Source: Argyresthia goedartella (Eukaryota > Arthropoda > Insecta > Lepidoptera > Argyresthiidae). Taken from it: a DNA stretch of 64,000 nucleotides. Location of the stretch: the NCBI GenBank assembly GCA_949825045.1, contig OX463822.1:35528703-35592702 (forward strand), written 5' to 3'. The notes beneath the pieces are model-generated. The model was not told where the DNA came from and made no database searches. It saw only the letters and a program-made list of their open reading frames with translations. Below are positions 54,786 to 64,000 of this stretch, piece after piece (the first letter of the stretch is position 1; every line of letters begins with the position of its first letter). Position numbers and translations under genes: made by a program.

Positions 54786-56881
54786 TCAACCATTTGAAAA
54801 TAATTTTCTTGCATTCAAAGACATTTTTGTGTATATTTCTACTTTTTTATTAATTTTATTATAAAGATAAGGACCCAAAAATTTAAAAAAACGCTGCATA
54901 AATTTAGTATTTGTAAAAATTGTTTGACAGACTATGTCTTTTCTACGTTTTGTGATAGTTTGGTATTCAAGCATTTTATGTTGCTTCATTAATATGCTAT
55001 GAATAAACATTTGCCGCACGGTTAGAACGTCACAGAAATTATAAAGATCTACAGTAGGAAAGATTCTGGGTTTAAAAGTACAAACCTTTAGAACTGCACG
55101 TTGGGCACGCTCTAATGATAGAAGAGTAGTTTTATTTGCACCACCCCAACAAGAGATACAGTAACATAGAACAGATTGACATAAGGCAAAATATATATTT
55201 TTCATAAGCATTGGTTTAACAATATGTCTCAGACCCTTAAATATATAAATCAGTTTACGAACTTTTGCACTCATGGCTTGGATATGTTTTTTAAAATTTA
55301 GGTTTTGATCCAGCTCTACACCCAGATATTTAATTGAATCTGTTTTTTCTAAGGCTTTACAAGAACAGTCGTTATTTTCAGTACAAATATGACTAAATAA
55401 TTTGAAATTTTCCGAGGGTTGGGTCGAACTGTTTATTGAAAACGTGATGTATTTGGTTTTACTTACGTTCAATGTTAAAACATTTTTCTGAAGCCAATCT
55501 GAGACTCTGTTAAAACCAAATTGAGCACTCTCAAAGACCATTTGCCAGTTTTTCTCTCTAAAAAGTAATACAGTGTCATCAGCATAGGCGACAATACTTC
55601 CGCAGGGCAATTTGAGGTTGCAAAGCTCATTTATATACAGCAAAAATAAAGTTAGGCCGAGAATACTACCCTGCGGAACTCCCCATTTGACTGGCTGGGG
55701 TTCACTTATATTATCACCTATCCTGACACTCTGTCTTCTATCAGACAGGTAGCTTTTAAACAGCATAAGTTGAGTACCCCTTACACCCACAGACTCAAGT
55801 TTGTTTACAAGGAGAGCGATCGAGACCGTGTCAAATGCTTTGGCCAGGTCAAGGAAGATGCCTAGGCATCTCTCTCTGCTATCTAAACTCTCCGCTATTA
55901 AATTGGTCACTAGATGAACGGCATCGGAGGTGGACTTTCGTGAACGAAAACCAAGTTATCTTTCGGACAAGATTTTGTTTTTTCAAGATAGTTCATTAAT
56001 CGAGTATTGATAATACGCTCTAGAATTTTGGACATGGACGGGAGAATTGAGATAGGTCTATAGCATTCGACACGATCCCGCTCACCACCCTTGTGAACAG
56101 GGACAACCAGGGATCTTTTGAGAGCACAAGGAAAGATTCCTTGGTCAAGACTAAGATTAAAAATATAGCACAGCAAAGGCACCAGTATATCTTTATGTTG
56201 TTTTAAAATTTTGTTTGGTATATTGTCCCACCCAACTGAACATTCGTTTTTGAGCTGCATAATAAGCCTGTTCACCTCTTCACAGTCAGTTTGTATTAAG
56301 GCGAAAGAGTGCGGGCTCCTGTCTGGCAGAGAAACTGTTTGATTGTTTTGTATAAGAGTAATATCTTCAGCGGATTTTTTACCAACGTTTAAAAAATACT
56401 GGTTGACTAAATCGATCGATTTTTGTGGAGATTTGTCAATTTTCAATAATTCGTTTGGACTGTTTTTATTTTTTTCAGTTGATGTAATTAATTTTATAGC
56501 TTTCCATATGTCCTTATTATTGTTGCCTGCTTTAGTTAACAATGATTTCTCATAAATTATTTTTAATTTCTTGATTAAATTATTGCAAAAATTTCTGTAT
56601 CTGTTGTAGACTAATTTGAATGTGTCATTTTCTCGTTGTGACATTGATTTTTTATGTAATTTGTCTCTATTTCTGAGGCATCGTAATAAACCGGGTGTTA
56701 ACCAAGGTTTGAGAATTTTTTTTCTAGATGAAATTTTCTTTATTGACAGATTTCTGTCCAGCGCAACTTGAAACAACCTAATAAACTCATTCGTAGCCGC
56801 ATCTGGGTCTTGCAATGGATGGTGGATTGGCAGCACGGCTAGGCCCTGGCTGAGAGGTGGAGGTCTGAGAGAAGGCTGCAA
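54786..56881 (-). pseudogene. LINE RT without endonuclease (copy 2)
   Basis: From 56881: a linker (DAATNEFIRLFQVALDRN), then RT blocks SVGWDNIPNKILKQHKD, CYRPISILPSMSKILE, a frameshift near 55925 inside the GFRSRKST block, LDLAKAFDTVSI, WGVPQGSILG, VAYADDTVLLF (YADD) and the C-terminal region (YLGVELDQNLNF, ISCWGGANKT). It ends at 54786. The usual upstream endonuclease (about 230 aa) is absent. Immediately upstream is ORF1 coiled-coil sequence. The same frameshift is in copy 1. Confidence 0.9.
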
Positions 56882-57716
56882 GCTCTTTTCTCAGCCCCTC
56901 GACCGTTGCGGTGAGAGAAGCGAGCTGTGAGCGCAGTTCTGCGTTTTCCCGCTCCAGCCTCTCAATGTTGGCATCGGAGTTAGTCCTCCGAGCCAATTCC
57001 TCGCTTCCGGCCTGAACCTTCCTCGCTGCCATCCTAAGGCTCCGGACGTTGTTGCCCTTAAGATGGCTAGAGGTGTCAGAGACCTTTTCCACCGTCTCAA
57101 GGTTGCTCCGCAGCAAACTCTGAATTTACGCGGTAGGCATATTCGCCATAGATGCAGCCAGCTCCTCTACGCTAGGGAGTGACCGCTTCGCCCGCGTCTT
57201 TTTCGGAGCAGCGGACGGGTCCAGGTTTCCGTCTGCATAGTCCATTGAAGTGGATAGCGTCCGCTTTCTACTCTTGCCTCCCATCGATGCTGCTGATGGG
57301 GGCCTCGACAGCGACATTGCTGAGGAAACATCAGACTCCTCGCCGTCCGTCGACACCAGCCTGATGTTCATGACTGGTGTTGGTCTGGGTGGACGCCTGA
57401 AGCGCCCTTTTGCGTCTCGCGGGGGAGCTGCAGCCGGCTCAGCCCGCATCGGGGGCGTGCTTAAAGCACCACCATCCCCATCGCCACCTCCGCCTCTCAG
57501 CCTGAGAGGACTCAGCGCTATTTCCAGGCGACTGCCCGGAACAGCAGATCTCCGAACTTCTCGGTCCTCTTCAAAATGGGTGTTGCCCTCCCCAGAGAAT
57601 GAGGGGCAGCCTGTGCCCGAAGGCACAGGGAGGGATTCTCCACCGACGGAGCCGGTGGTACCCTCCTGGGGTATACATGTAATTTTCGCACTCATTTCAT
57701 GGTTTTGCTGATCCAC
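56787..57716 (-). pseudogene. LINE ORF1 fragment joined to RT (copy 2)
   Basis: Glycine-, proline- and serine-rich N-terminal part (57716-57126: LRLRGGGGDGDGG, then KKTRAKRSLPS basic stretch), a TAA at 57126-57128, then a coiled coil in the same frame (IERLERENAELRSQLASLTA, 56790-57116). Zinc knuckles expected for the R1/Jockey class are missing. After about 56815 the sequence becomes the RT linker in another frame. Copy 1 has the same stop and junction. Confidence 0.8.
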
Positions 57717-58008
57717 AGCTTCGTCCGCTTGGGACGGGACTCCCTCCCGCCATTCATCCCCTCAGCATGTCAGACTTTGGGATTAGGGATTTTTTATAGT
57801 GGTGTTCTCCACTCCAATCCTCTGCCCTCCGCAATTTTCTCTGATGAGCAGAGAAAATGCAGGAGGGCCTCCTCGCGCTCCCCGACTAACTCCTCTGCAA
57901 CGAGCAGGGTGAAAATCAGGGAGCCATTTTCCCAGACTCATAGCCACTGGGACAGAACCAGTGTTTCCAGGGTACACCACGGGGAGGTGATCTGACTTCG
58001 TACCCCAA

Positions 58009-58030
58009 CCTAACCTAACCTAACCTAACC
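58009..58030 (-). repeat. Short CCTAA (telomere-type) array
   Basis: Four perfect CCTAA units plus CC; read on the minus strand this is TTAGG, the common insect telomeric repeat. It lies exactly between the 5' ends of the minus-strand LINE copy 2 and the plus-strand R1-like LINE. Four units could be chance or part of an element's 5' UTR. Confidence 0.6.
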
Positions 58031-59651
58031 CGTTGCACCGTGACGCGCGTCTAAATAGGCACGAAAGAAAACCGCTCCGCATTCAAAAAATCGTTAAAAA
58101 TCCATTTCTTATCCGATTTCAATATTTTAAAGTGATAAATAATTGTGTTTGTGAAAGCTACAAAGTGAATTTGGATTTCAGTGAAACCGGAAGTGCATTT
58201 TAGCCGGAAGTAACAAGTTAGTACATTTTTAAGTATATTTTGGTATTTTGCTCAGAATCTAAAGCGACAAGCACCTGTTATTGCTAGTGATTCTACAGCT
58301 GCTCATAAAACTCTACAATTTGACAGTTTGATTTTTGCTCTACCATTGAAATTGGATGAAATAGAGCTAAAAAAACAAAAAGCATATGGCGATTAACTTT
58401 TTCAAGACGATATTGCGGATGCAACCAGAAACATAAAACGACGGGGCATAATTTTAATAGACCGAAGGCACAAAAATTTTGTCTCTACATGAAAATTTGA
58501 CAAGATATAGACTTTTAAGTGAAATTAACTTTTATTAAGTGTTGTTTTTGTGAATAACTTTTAAAAGCGATCGACGACATACACTTTTTAATACGTGCCT
58601 AGTTGCGCCCAAATACGACTAAAATAAATTTATAGTTTTGTGTGACTACCTTTATTTTTCCGGCTGATAGAGCTCAAAAACAAAAAACATCTTGGCACCT
58701 TACCCATTTCTAGAAGAACGAGAACAAAGTTTTAATCAGGAAAATATAGCAGACAGTTTATGAAATTATATTGTGTTTTTTGTGTGACTCTACATACTTT
58801 CGTTAGGAAATTATTGAAAAAAATACGTAAATAAAAATTTTAAATTCCTACTTTACTTTTTTATAAAACATTTAAATAGTTTACATTTAAGATTTAATCA
58901 AGACAAGCTTGTAAAAGAAAACCGCATCCTTCTAGGGCAAAAATTGACTGAGTTGTGGCGTTTTTAAACATCGGCGGCCATCTTGTCCGCCATCTTAAAA
59001 AAAAATATAAGCTTAACTCAGGCCCTGAAGGTCCTGGAAAAACGCGGTTTTGACCATACGTGCTAACTAACTGGCTGCTAGCTAGTTTTTGTATTTTTAC
59101 ACATCGGCGGCCATTTTGTCCGCCATCTTGTAAAAATTCAATTGCATATTACTCCGGTCCTCGTTGCCCTGGAGAGACGTGGTTTTCACTATTTGGACCG
59201 TCGATATAAATAGAGTAGTTACCTTTAATATAAACAATATACAATTCATACAAAACTACTTTATTTAAGGTTAATAGACAAGTATTTAGTTTTTAAGGAC
59301 AGTGATTGACTCTCACAAAATTATTTTGTCAGTTCTATATTTTTAAAACTTATACAAACTTTTGTTTCTTTTGTTCTTTTTTTATTATTTTTAGTTATTT
59401 GGTTTGTTGACCAATTCTCAATAGAGGATTCAGTTTAGTTTAGTATCTCTATAGAATTAATTTTTTATAGGACTCGATTATTTAATATCATCGTAAATCA
59501 CACGCTTAAAAGAACCTTAGCAGGAATTGTTAAGTCTTTTTGCTATTTAACTCTATACAGAGCTTTATACATTCTATATATATATATATATATATATAAT
59601 ATATTTTTTTATTATTATTTTTTTTGACCTGGTGACTAGATCACCGCCAAC
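58031..59651 (+). other. Probable 5' leader of R1-like LINE
   Basis: AT-rich with no credible gene. Two related units (about 58930-59060 and 59080-59200) each carry GGCGGCCAT(C/T)TTGTCCGCCA, giving four GCCAT(C/T)TT cores. A TA tract lies at 59576-59602. The block ends at the ATG of ORF1. Assignment as leader is inferred from position. Confidence 0.5.
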
Positions 59652-61216
59652 ATGTTTGGAATCAGATCTCCCCAAAAAAAGGGTGACCATGCCCCAAGGC
59701 CACAGAAGGAAGTGGACCAGCCCCGAGGGGTTGACAAGGCCTCTGAGCCACAGAAAGATGAGACCCAGCCCCTAGAGGTGCTGCAAAGTGACTTGGAGAC
59801 GTTATCCCAGGAGACGCAGTCTCAGGTGAGACGTAGCATTGGGGAATGGGAAAGCGGAAACCTGAGCCCCATACCACAGACCAACTTACCGACTTCGATA
59901 GCTTCTCAGAAAGCAAATCGCCACATATAAAGACAAGTACAAACGAGGCAAGGCAAAACCTGAACAAGATCAAATACAGCCTCAATAACTCCAAAAATAT
60001 GAGAAGTGACTTAAAACAGGCCGCTCTGCAGGCGGTAGACCGAATGTACCAAATAGTCAAAGAAGTCGAAGGCGAATTGCTGAATGAAAGGAAGAAAATA
60101 TGCAAGTGTCAGCCGGAGAAATCAGGACAGGGTACATTTGTAAACTCAGACGCGGCCGGATCCGTTGGAGTCAGTGCACCTCCGATAGACCTAATGAAAG
60201 AGCTTATTTCAGAGCTCAAAGTAAACAAAAGTACATCAGCCAGCCTAACAAACCAATTGGATCAAAGGAATGGAGATAAACAGGCTCCTCTGCCTCGGTC
60301 TGACGCGGCGTCATCCGTTCAGATTGAGATGATGACAAAAATACAGGAAAACAACCGGATGCTTAAATCCCTAACATATCTGGCTGAGGAGCGGGCTGGA
60401 GAGCCCGTTCATCCAACACGTCCATCCCAGTCATATGCAGAGATCACCAAAATGACTCCACCAATACACTCAGTCATTGTATCGTCCAATAACGGAAAAG
60501 AAACCAGCGGGGAAGTCGTCAACAAAATTCGGACTGCACTGAATGCAAAATCGAACGGTATTCAGGTGGAGCGATTGAGGAAGGCTAGGGATCAGAAGGT
60601 CATTATTGGATGCAGATCGAAGGAGGAGCTGGAAAGAGTCAAGAAGGGAATAAAAGACTCCGGGGATAACCTGAGGGTAGAAGAGGTTGAAAACAAGGAC
60701 CCCCTGGTCATCCTCAGGGACGTCATGGCCTACAACACTGACGAGGACATACTACAGGGTATAAAAAACCAAAATGCCCACCTTATTAACAACTTACCTG
60801 AGGCCAGCTGTAGGATGGTTGTCAAATACCGAAAAAACGCACGGAACCCGCACCAGAGTCATGTGGTCCTGCAGGTCTCCCCGCAGCTGTGGCAGAGGTT
60901 TACCGAGGCTGGCCGCATACACGTGGACATGCAACGGGTAAAAGTGGGTGATCAGTCACCACTGATACAATGTACGCGCTGCCTGGGCTACGGACACAGT
61001 AGAAAATACTGCAAGGAGACCACCGACCTTTGCAGTCACTGCGGTGGACCATACCTGAAGGCCGACTGCACAGACTGGACTACGGAAAATATGCCGTCAT
61101 GCCGAAACTGCCTCCATGCAAAGCTTGACCGCCGGGATCACAATGCCTTTGACTCGGAATGCCCAATTAGGAGGAAATGGGACTCTTTGGCACGCTCTTC
61201 AGTGGCGTATTGCTAA
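59652..61216 (+). pseudogene. R1-clade LINE ORF1 (Gag-like), one frameshift
   Basis: Starts MFGIRSPQKK at 59652. One frame change near 59850 leads into the long frame to 61216 (open from 59846). A helical region lies at about 59930-60110, a central domain of the Gag-like type at 60460-60900 (VERLRKARDQKVIIGCRSKE, VVLQVSPQLWQRF), and then three cysteine clusters. These are CTRCLGYGHSRKYC (a C-X2-C-X4-H-X4-C knuckle), CSHCGGPYLKADC with Tyr in place of the usual His, and CRNCLHAKLDRRDHNAFDSE. This is typical of R1/TRAS/SART-group ORF1 proteins that bind the element RNA. The next ORF overlaps its end. Confidence 0.88.
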
Positions 61217-61919
61217 AGGCGACAAGGACGCACCCATCGCTGCTGAAGCTTCGGAGCCCCAAGGGATCCTCCAGGCAAATCTTCAGCGATCTCAACTCTC
61301 CACAAGCGAACTCCTGATAGAAGCGGTTAATAAAAAAGTATCCGTAGCTTTACTCCAGGAGCCCTATGTAGGCTCTGTGGGAAAAATGAAAGAATATCGA
61401 GGTGCCAGAATATTTCAGGCCTCAAACGCAGGAGAAGGACCCGTGAAAGCCGCAATAGTCATCCTCAATAAAGAAATAGACGTCATACAGTATCCGAAAC
61501 TCACCACTAACAATATAGTGGTGGTGGGAATACAAACAAAGGCCTGGAAAATCACCCTAGTATCGTATTACTTTGAAGGCGACAAACCCTTAGAGCCATA
61601 CTTGGAGCAGCTTAGATTAATAGAGCGCGAAACAGGCCCCGGGAGATTGCTTTTCGGGGGAGACTCCAACGCAAAAAGTACATGGTGGGGGAGCCCGATC
61701 GAAGATGACAGAGGAGAACAAATGTGTGGAGCTCTGGACGAAATGGGCTTCCAAATTCTTAATACAGGTGATACCCCAACCTTTGACACCATAAGAGGTG
61801 GGAAAAGATACTCAAGCTACGTAGACGTGACAGCCTGCTCTGCGGACATGCTCGAACTAGTGAGGGACTGGCGCGTAGAGGAGAGCCTAACGAGTGCAGA
61901 CCACAACTTTAATTAACTT
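61116..61919 (+). pseudogene. R1-clade LINE endonuclease, RT missing
   Basis: Overlaps ORF1 in another frame; the exact start is unclear. QANLQRSQLSTSELLIEA opens the endonuclease, ALLQEPYVG carries the catalytic Glu, GGDSNAKSTWWGSP is the characteristic R1-type block, and SADHN near 61900 corresponds to the SDH motif. Immediately afterwards the sequence becomes another LINE, so the RT is absent. The 3' truncation was probably made by the neighbouring element or a rearrangement. Confidence 0.88.
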
Positions 61920-61930
61920 CAATTACGAAG

Positions 61931-62620
61931 TTAACTTCGCCGCAATCATCGACAGCGGCGATTACGACTACCCCCAAGGGCGCTCAACAAGCGGCCGCTC
62001 AGACAGCGCTGCAGCGCCCGGTGAGACAAGTACGTCTAAAAGCTGCCATCACCGCAAGCGGTAAACTCAACGCTGCGAAGCTGACTGGTGCCAAACCTAC
62101 TGCGCGCGCTTCGTTATACAACGCCAGTGCCACCACTCCACCAACACCCGAGCCGAGCCAACCGCCACCGGCTGAGGATGTGGCCACGAAAATCTCAACT
62201 ACAAACGACCAACCGATGACCCAAACACAACCACTCGCCTCCACCAACACCCCTACGGATCAGTATTCGTCTGACACATTTACTAATTCGACTGAAGACC
62301 AATGGGAAACGGTCAAATCAAAACGTGCCCGTAGACGTAGCCAGCGTGCAGTGACTGTAGGAACAGGAAAAGAAGATGACTTGCTACAGACGGTGGAATC
62401 CCTGAAGTACATTCAAGCCTGGTCCTTCACACCCCAAACCACGACAGATAATGTGACCAAATTTTTAAACAAAATTAGAAGTAGCGAAGACTTCTATGTT
62501 GAATATCGCGAAATTATGCCAAAAAGGCACGCATCCTTCATCATAGGAATCCCAGAGAGCCTGTACCCGGCGTTCAGCTCGCCCGGTGTATGGCCACCAC
62601 GAGTCCGGTTCTCCGACTGA
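61931..62620 (+). pseudogene. LINE ORF1 C-terminal part
   Basis: Open frame from 61931 to 62620, with no ATG at its start, so 5'-truncated; 62021 is a GTG. Alanine/threonine/proline-rich first half, then a basic block (KSKRARRRSQRAV) and a conserved C-terminal domain (RSSEDFYVEYREIMPKRHAS, then VWPPRVRF). This resembles the C-terminal domain of ORF1 in CR1-like lepidopteran LINEs, and the layout recalls the 402-aa protein at 29879-31087. It overlaps the start of ORF2. Confidence 0.8.
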
Positions 62621-63995
62621 TGACAACGGCGAACTCCACTCCCGTGGCCCGACCTCGTGAACAGACACTACCAGCGCAAGCGGCTTTGTGCGCGAGCGAT
62701 CCAGCTGCGCGTGACTCATCATCGCGCATAGCAACAAGTGATCCTAGCGTACTTACAATCTCACACCAAAACATACGGTCATTAGACAAGAAAACACAGC
62801 GTTTAGAAGTTCTTCTTAAAAGTGACCTTGCATGTGACATTCTTGCTATAACGGAGCATTGGCTGACGAATGAAAATTTAGAAAGTGTTAATATAGATGG
62901 ATACGCGCTCATATCTAAATATAGTAGGTCTAAGTTATCACACGGCGGGTCTTGTATTTACGTCAAGTCCACTTTAAAAGTAGTTGAAAATATTGATTTC
63001 ACCACACTATCAGTGGAAGAATACTTTGAAGTCTCGGCTATAAATGTAACAGACTATAATTTAATGATTGTATGTATCTACTCTAATGGTAGTAAAACTA
63101 ATGACTTCCTAAGGTGCTTAGATGATTTGCTCGACAAGCTATGTGACATCGAATTAGATTGCATTATTGTCGGGGACGTAAACATAGACTGGATTGAGGA
63201 TTCGTCCGAGAAGGATCGGCTCCACGATATACTGTCGGCCCACGGCATGAGAAACGAGGTAGACTTCGCCACGCGAGTGACGGCCACTACCGCCACCAGC
63301 CTCGACCACCTGTACAGCAACCTTGCCGAGGGCGCGGTGTGCGCGGCGCCTGCCAGCACGCACCTCAGCGACCACCTCGCCGTGCGCGCGCGCGTCACGC
63401 GCCGCCCCCGCGCGCTTGCGCCACCCGTCCGCACCGTGCGCCAGCGCACGCAGGCTCACTGCCGCAATTTCGTCGCGTCTATTGCGAGTGTGGACTGGCA
63501 GCACATTTGGTGCCTAAAAGGTGAGTCGATCGAGGATTTCGCCGCGTCTGTGATTTCTGTAATTAGCAACAAGTACGACATTTGCTTTCCACTCACACGA
63601 AAACCACACCCAACACGCCAATCATGGGTTACACATGAGCTTCGAAACATTCAATCATTGCTCTTCGACGTTCTGGAGCTGTCGTCTGCTCATCCTGATG
63701 ATACCATTGTTACGAACTCATTGAAAAATTAAAAAACCAATACGACAACCTGGTCAAAAATAAAAGAGCACAATTTCACACGAGCGCAATCACGTCCAGC
63801 ACGAACGTGAGTAAAGCCATGTGGAACGTGATTAACAAAGAACGAGGGAAAAGCAACCGTACTTGTGTAGACTCCACGGATGTGGCCGTAGACTCAAACG
63901 GCATTAAATTTAGCAGCAAGCAAGCCGTGGTGGACGCGATGAACGCTCGGTTCGCCGGTGCCGCCGCCGCGTGCGGAGCCCCGGCTGCCGACGTG
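62590..63995 (+). pseudogene. LINE ORF2 endonuclease and linker, partial
   Basis: 380-codon frame from the ATG at 62590 overlapping ORF1. Endonuclease blocks: ISHQNIRSLDKK (catalytic Asn), ITEHWLTNE (Glu), IVGDVNIDWIE, STHLSDHLAV (SDH). A frame change occurs near 63725, after which the linker continues (KAMWNVINKERGKSN) to the window edge. The RT would lie beyond 64000. The endonuclease itself is uninterrupted. Confidence 0.88.
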
Positions 63996-64000
63996 CCGCG

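Larger units (their letters stand above)
54341..58006 (-). mobile_element. Chimeric LINE copy 2, full length
   Basis: Minus strand, 3' end at 54341 with ATTTC-unit tail (54341-54358) and a 3' UTR to about 54785. 5' UTR at about 57720-58006, containing a TATAAAAAAT-like stretch (complement of about 57790-57800). It sits directly against copy 1, head to tail. ORF1 joins the RT region without an endonuclease. Confidence 0.88.
61920..64000 (+). mobile_element. CR1/Jockey-like LINE, continues past window
   Basis: Begins abruptly inside ORF1 where the R1-like element breaks off, and runs off the right edge before its RT. GC content rises sharply at 63280-63480 (GCGCGC-rich coding sequence). Confidence 0.82.

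Noticed and set aside
58009..58030. Chromosome end
   Set aside because: Only four CCTAA units, with element sequence on both sides. At most an interstitial motif.
63078..63517. Arginine/alanine-rich frames on both strands
   Set aside because: Shadows of the GC-rich endonuclease coding sequence of the right-edge LINE.

Overview
The window looks like a transposable-element graveyard from an arthropod genome, most likely a lepidopteran. The basis is the mix of families: non-LTR elements of the CR1/Jockey, R1 and LOA-like groups, BEL/Pao and Ty3/Gypsy LTR elements, a DD37D mariner and a tRNA-derived SINE with a conserved body typical of Lepidoptera. AT-rich filler and a short TTAGG-type telomeric motif fit the same picture. 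I see no convincing single-copy host gene, no rRNA, no CRISPR array and no bacterial-style operon. The species assignment is inference.

Layout. 1-1716: truncated copy A of an unrecognised repeat (here 'Block X') with a 30-bp minisatellite, a TA hairpin and the end of a mariner. 1742-6437: two broken minus-strand LINEs, with an odd polyadenylated fragment between them. 6787-15990: broken Gypsy pieces (RNase H and integrase first, then gag, protease and RT), cut by a GATAA expansion, a LINE tail, a 3-kb LINE and a SINE. 15991-17213: no gene seen.

17214-51912 is the centrepiece. Block X copy B (plus orientation) and copy D (minus orientation) form a giant inverted duplication whose inner ends are separated by 667 bp (45110-45776). 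Arm D (45777-51912) is nearly free of insertions. Arm B has been inflated to about 28 kb by nested insertions. These are a LINE (18252-29655) that itself holds an intact BEL/Pao element (22517-29570), an ORF1-only LINE-like element (29795-31218), a mariner (31660-33816) holding a chimeric 840-bp insert, and a Gypsy element (36748-43407). Arm D keeps the empty sites for the Gypsy, mariner, LINE and ORF1-only insertions, so their order can be read from sequence.

51966-58006: two adjacent, nearly identical minus-strand LINE copies in which an ORF1 module is joined directly to a reverse transcriptase with no endonuclease between them. 58009-58030: short CCTAA array. 58031-61919: an R1-like LINE with 5' leader, gag-like ORF1 with zinc knuckles and an endonuclease, cut off before its RT. 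61920-64000: another LINE (ORF1 C-terminus, endonuclease, start of the RT linker) running off the window.

How the parts work together: only the BEL/Pao polyprotein and the 402-aa ORF1 at 29879-31087 are open throughout. The 18252-29655 LINE has one nonsense codon in ORF2 plus the BEL insertion in ORF1. The Gypsy has two in-frame stops and two homopolymer frameshifts. Everything else is visibly dead. All clade names come from motif recognition by eye, without database searches.
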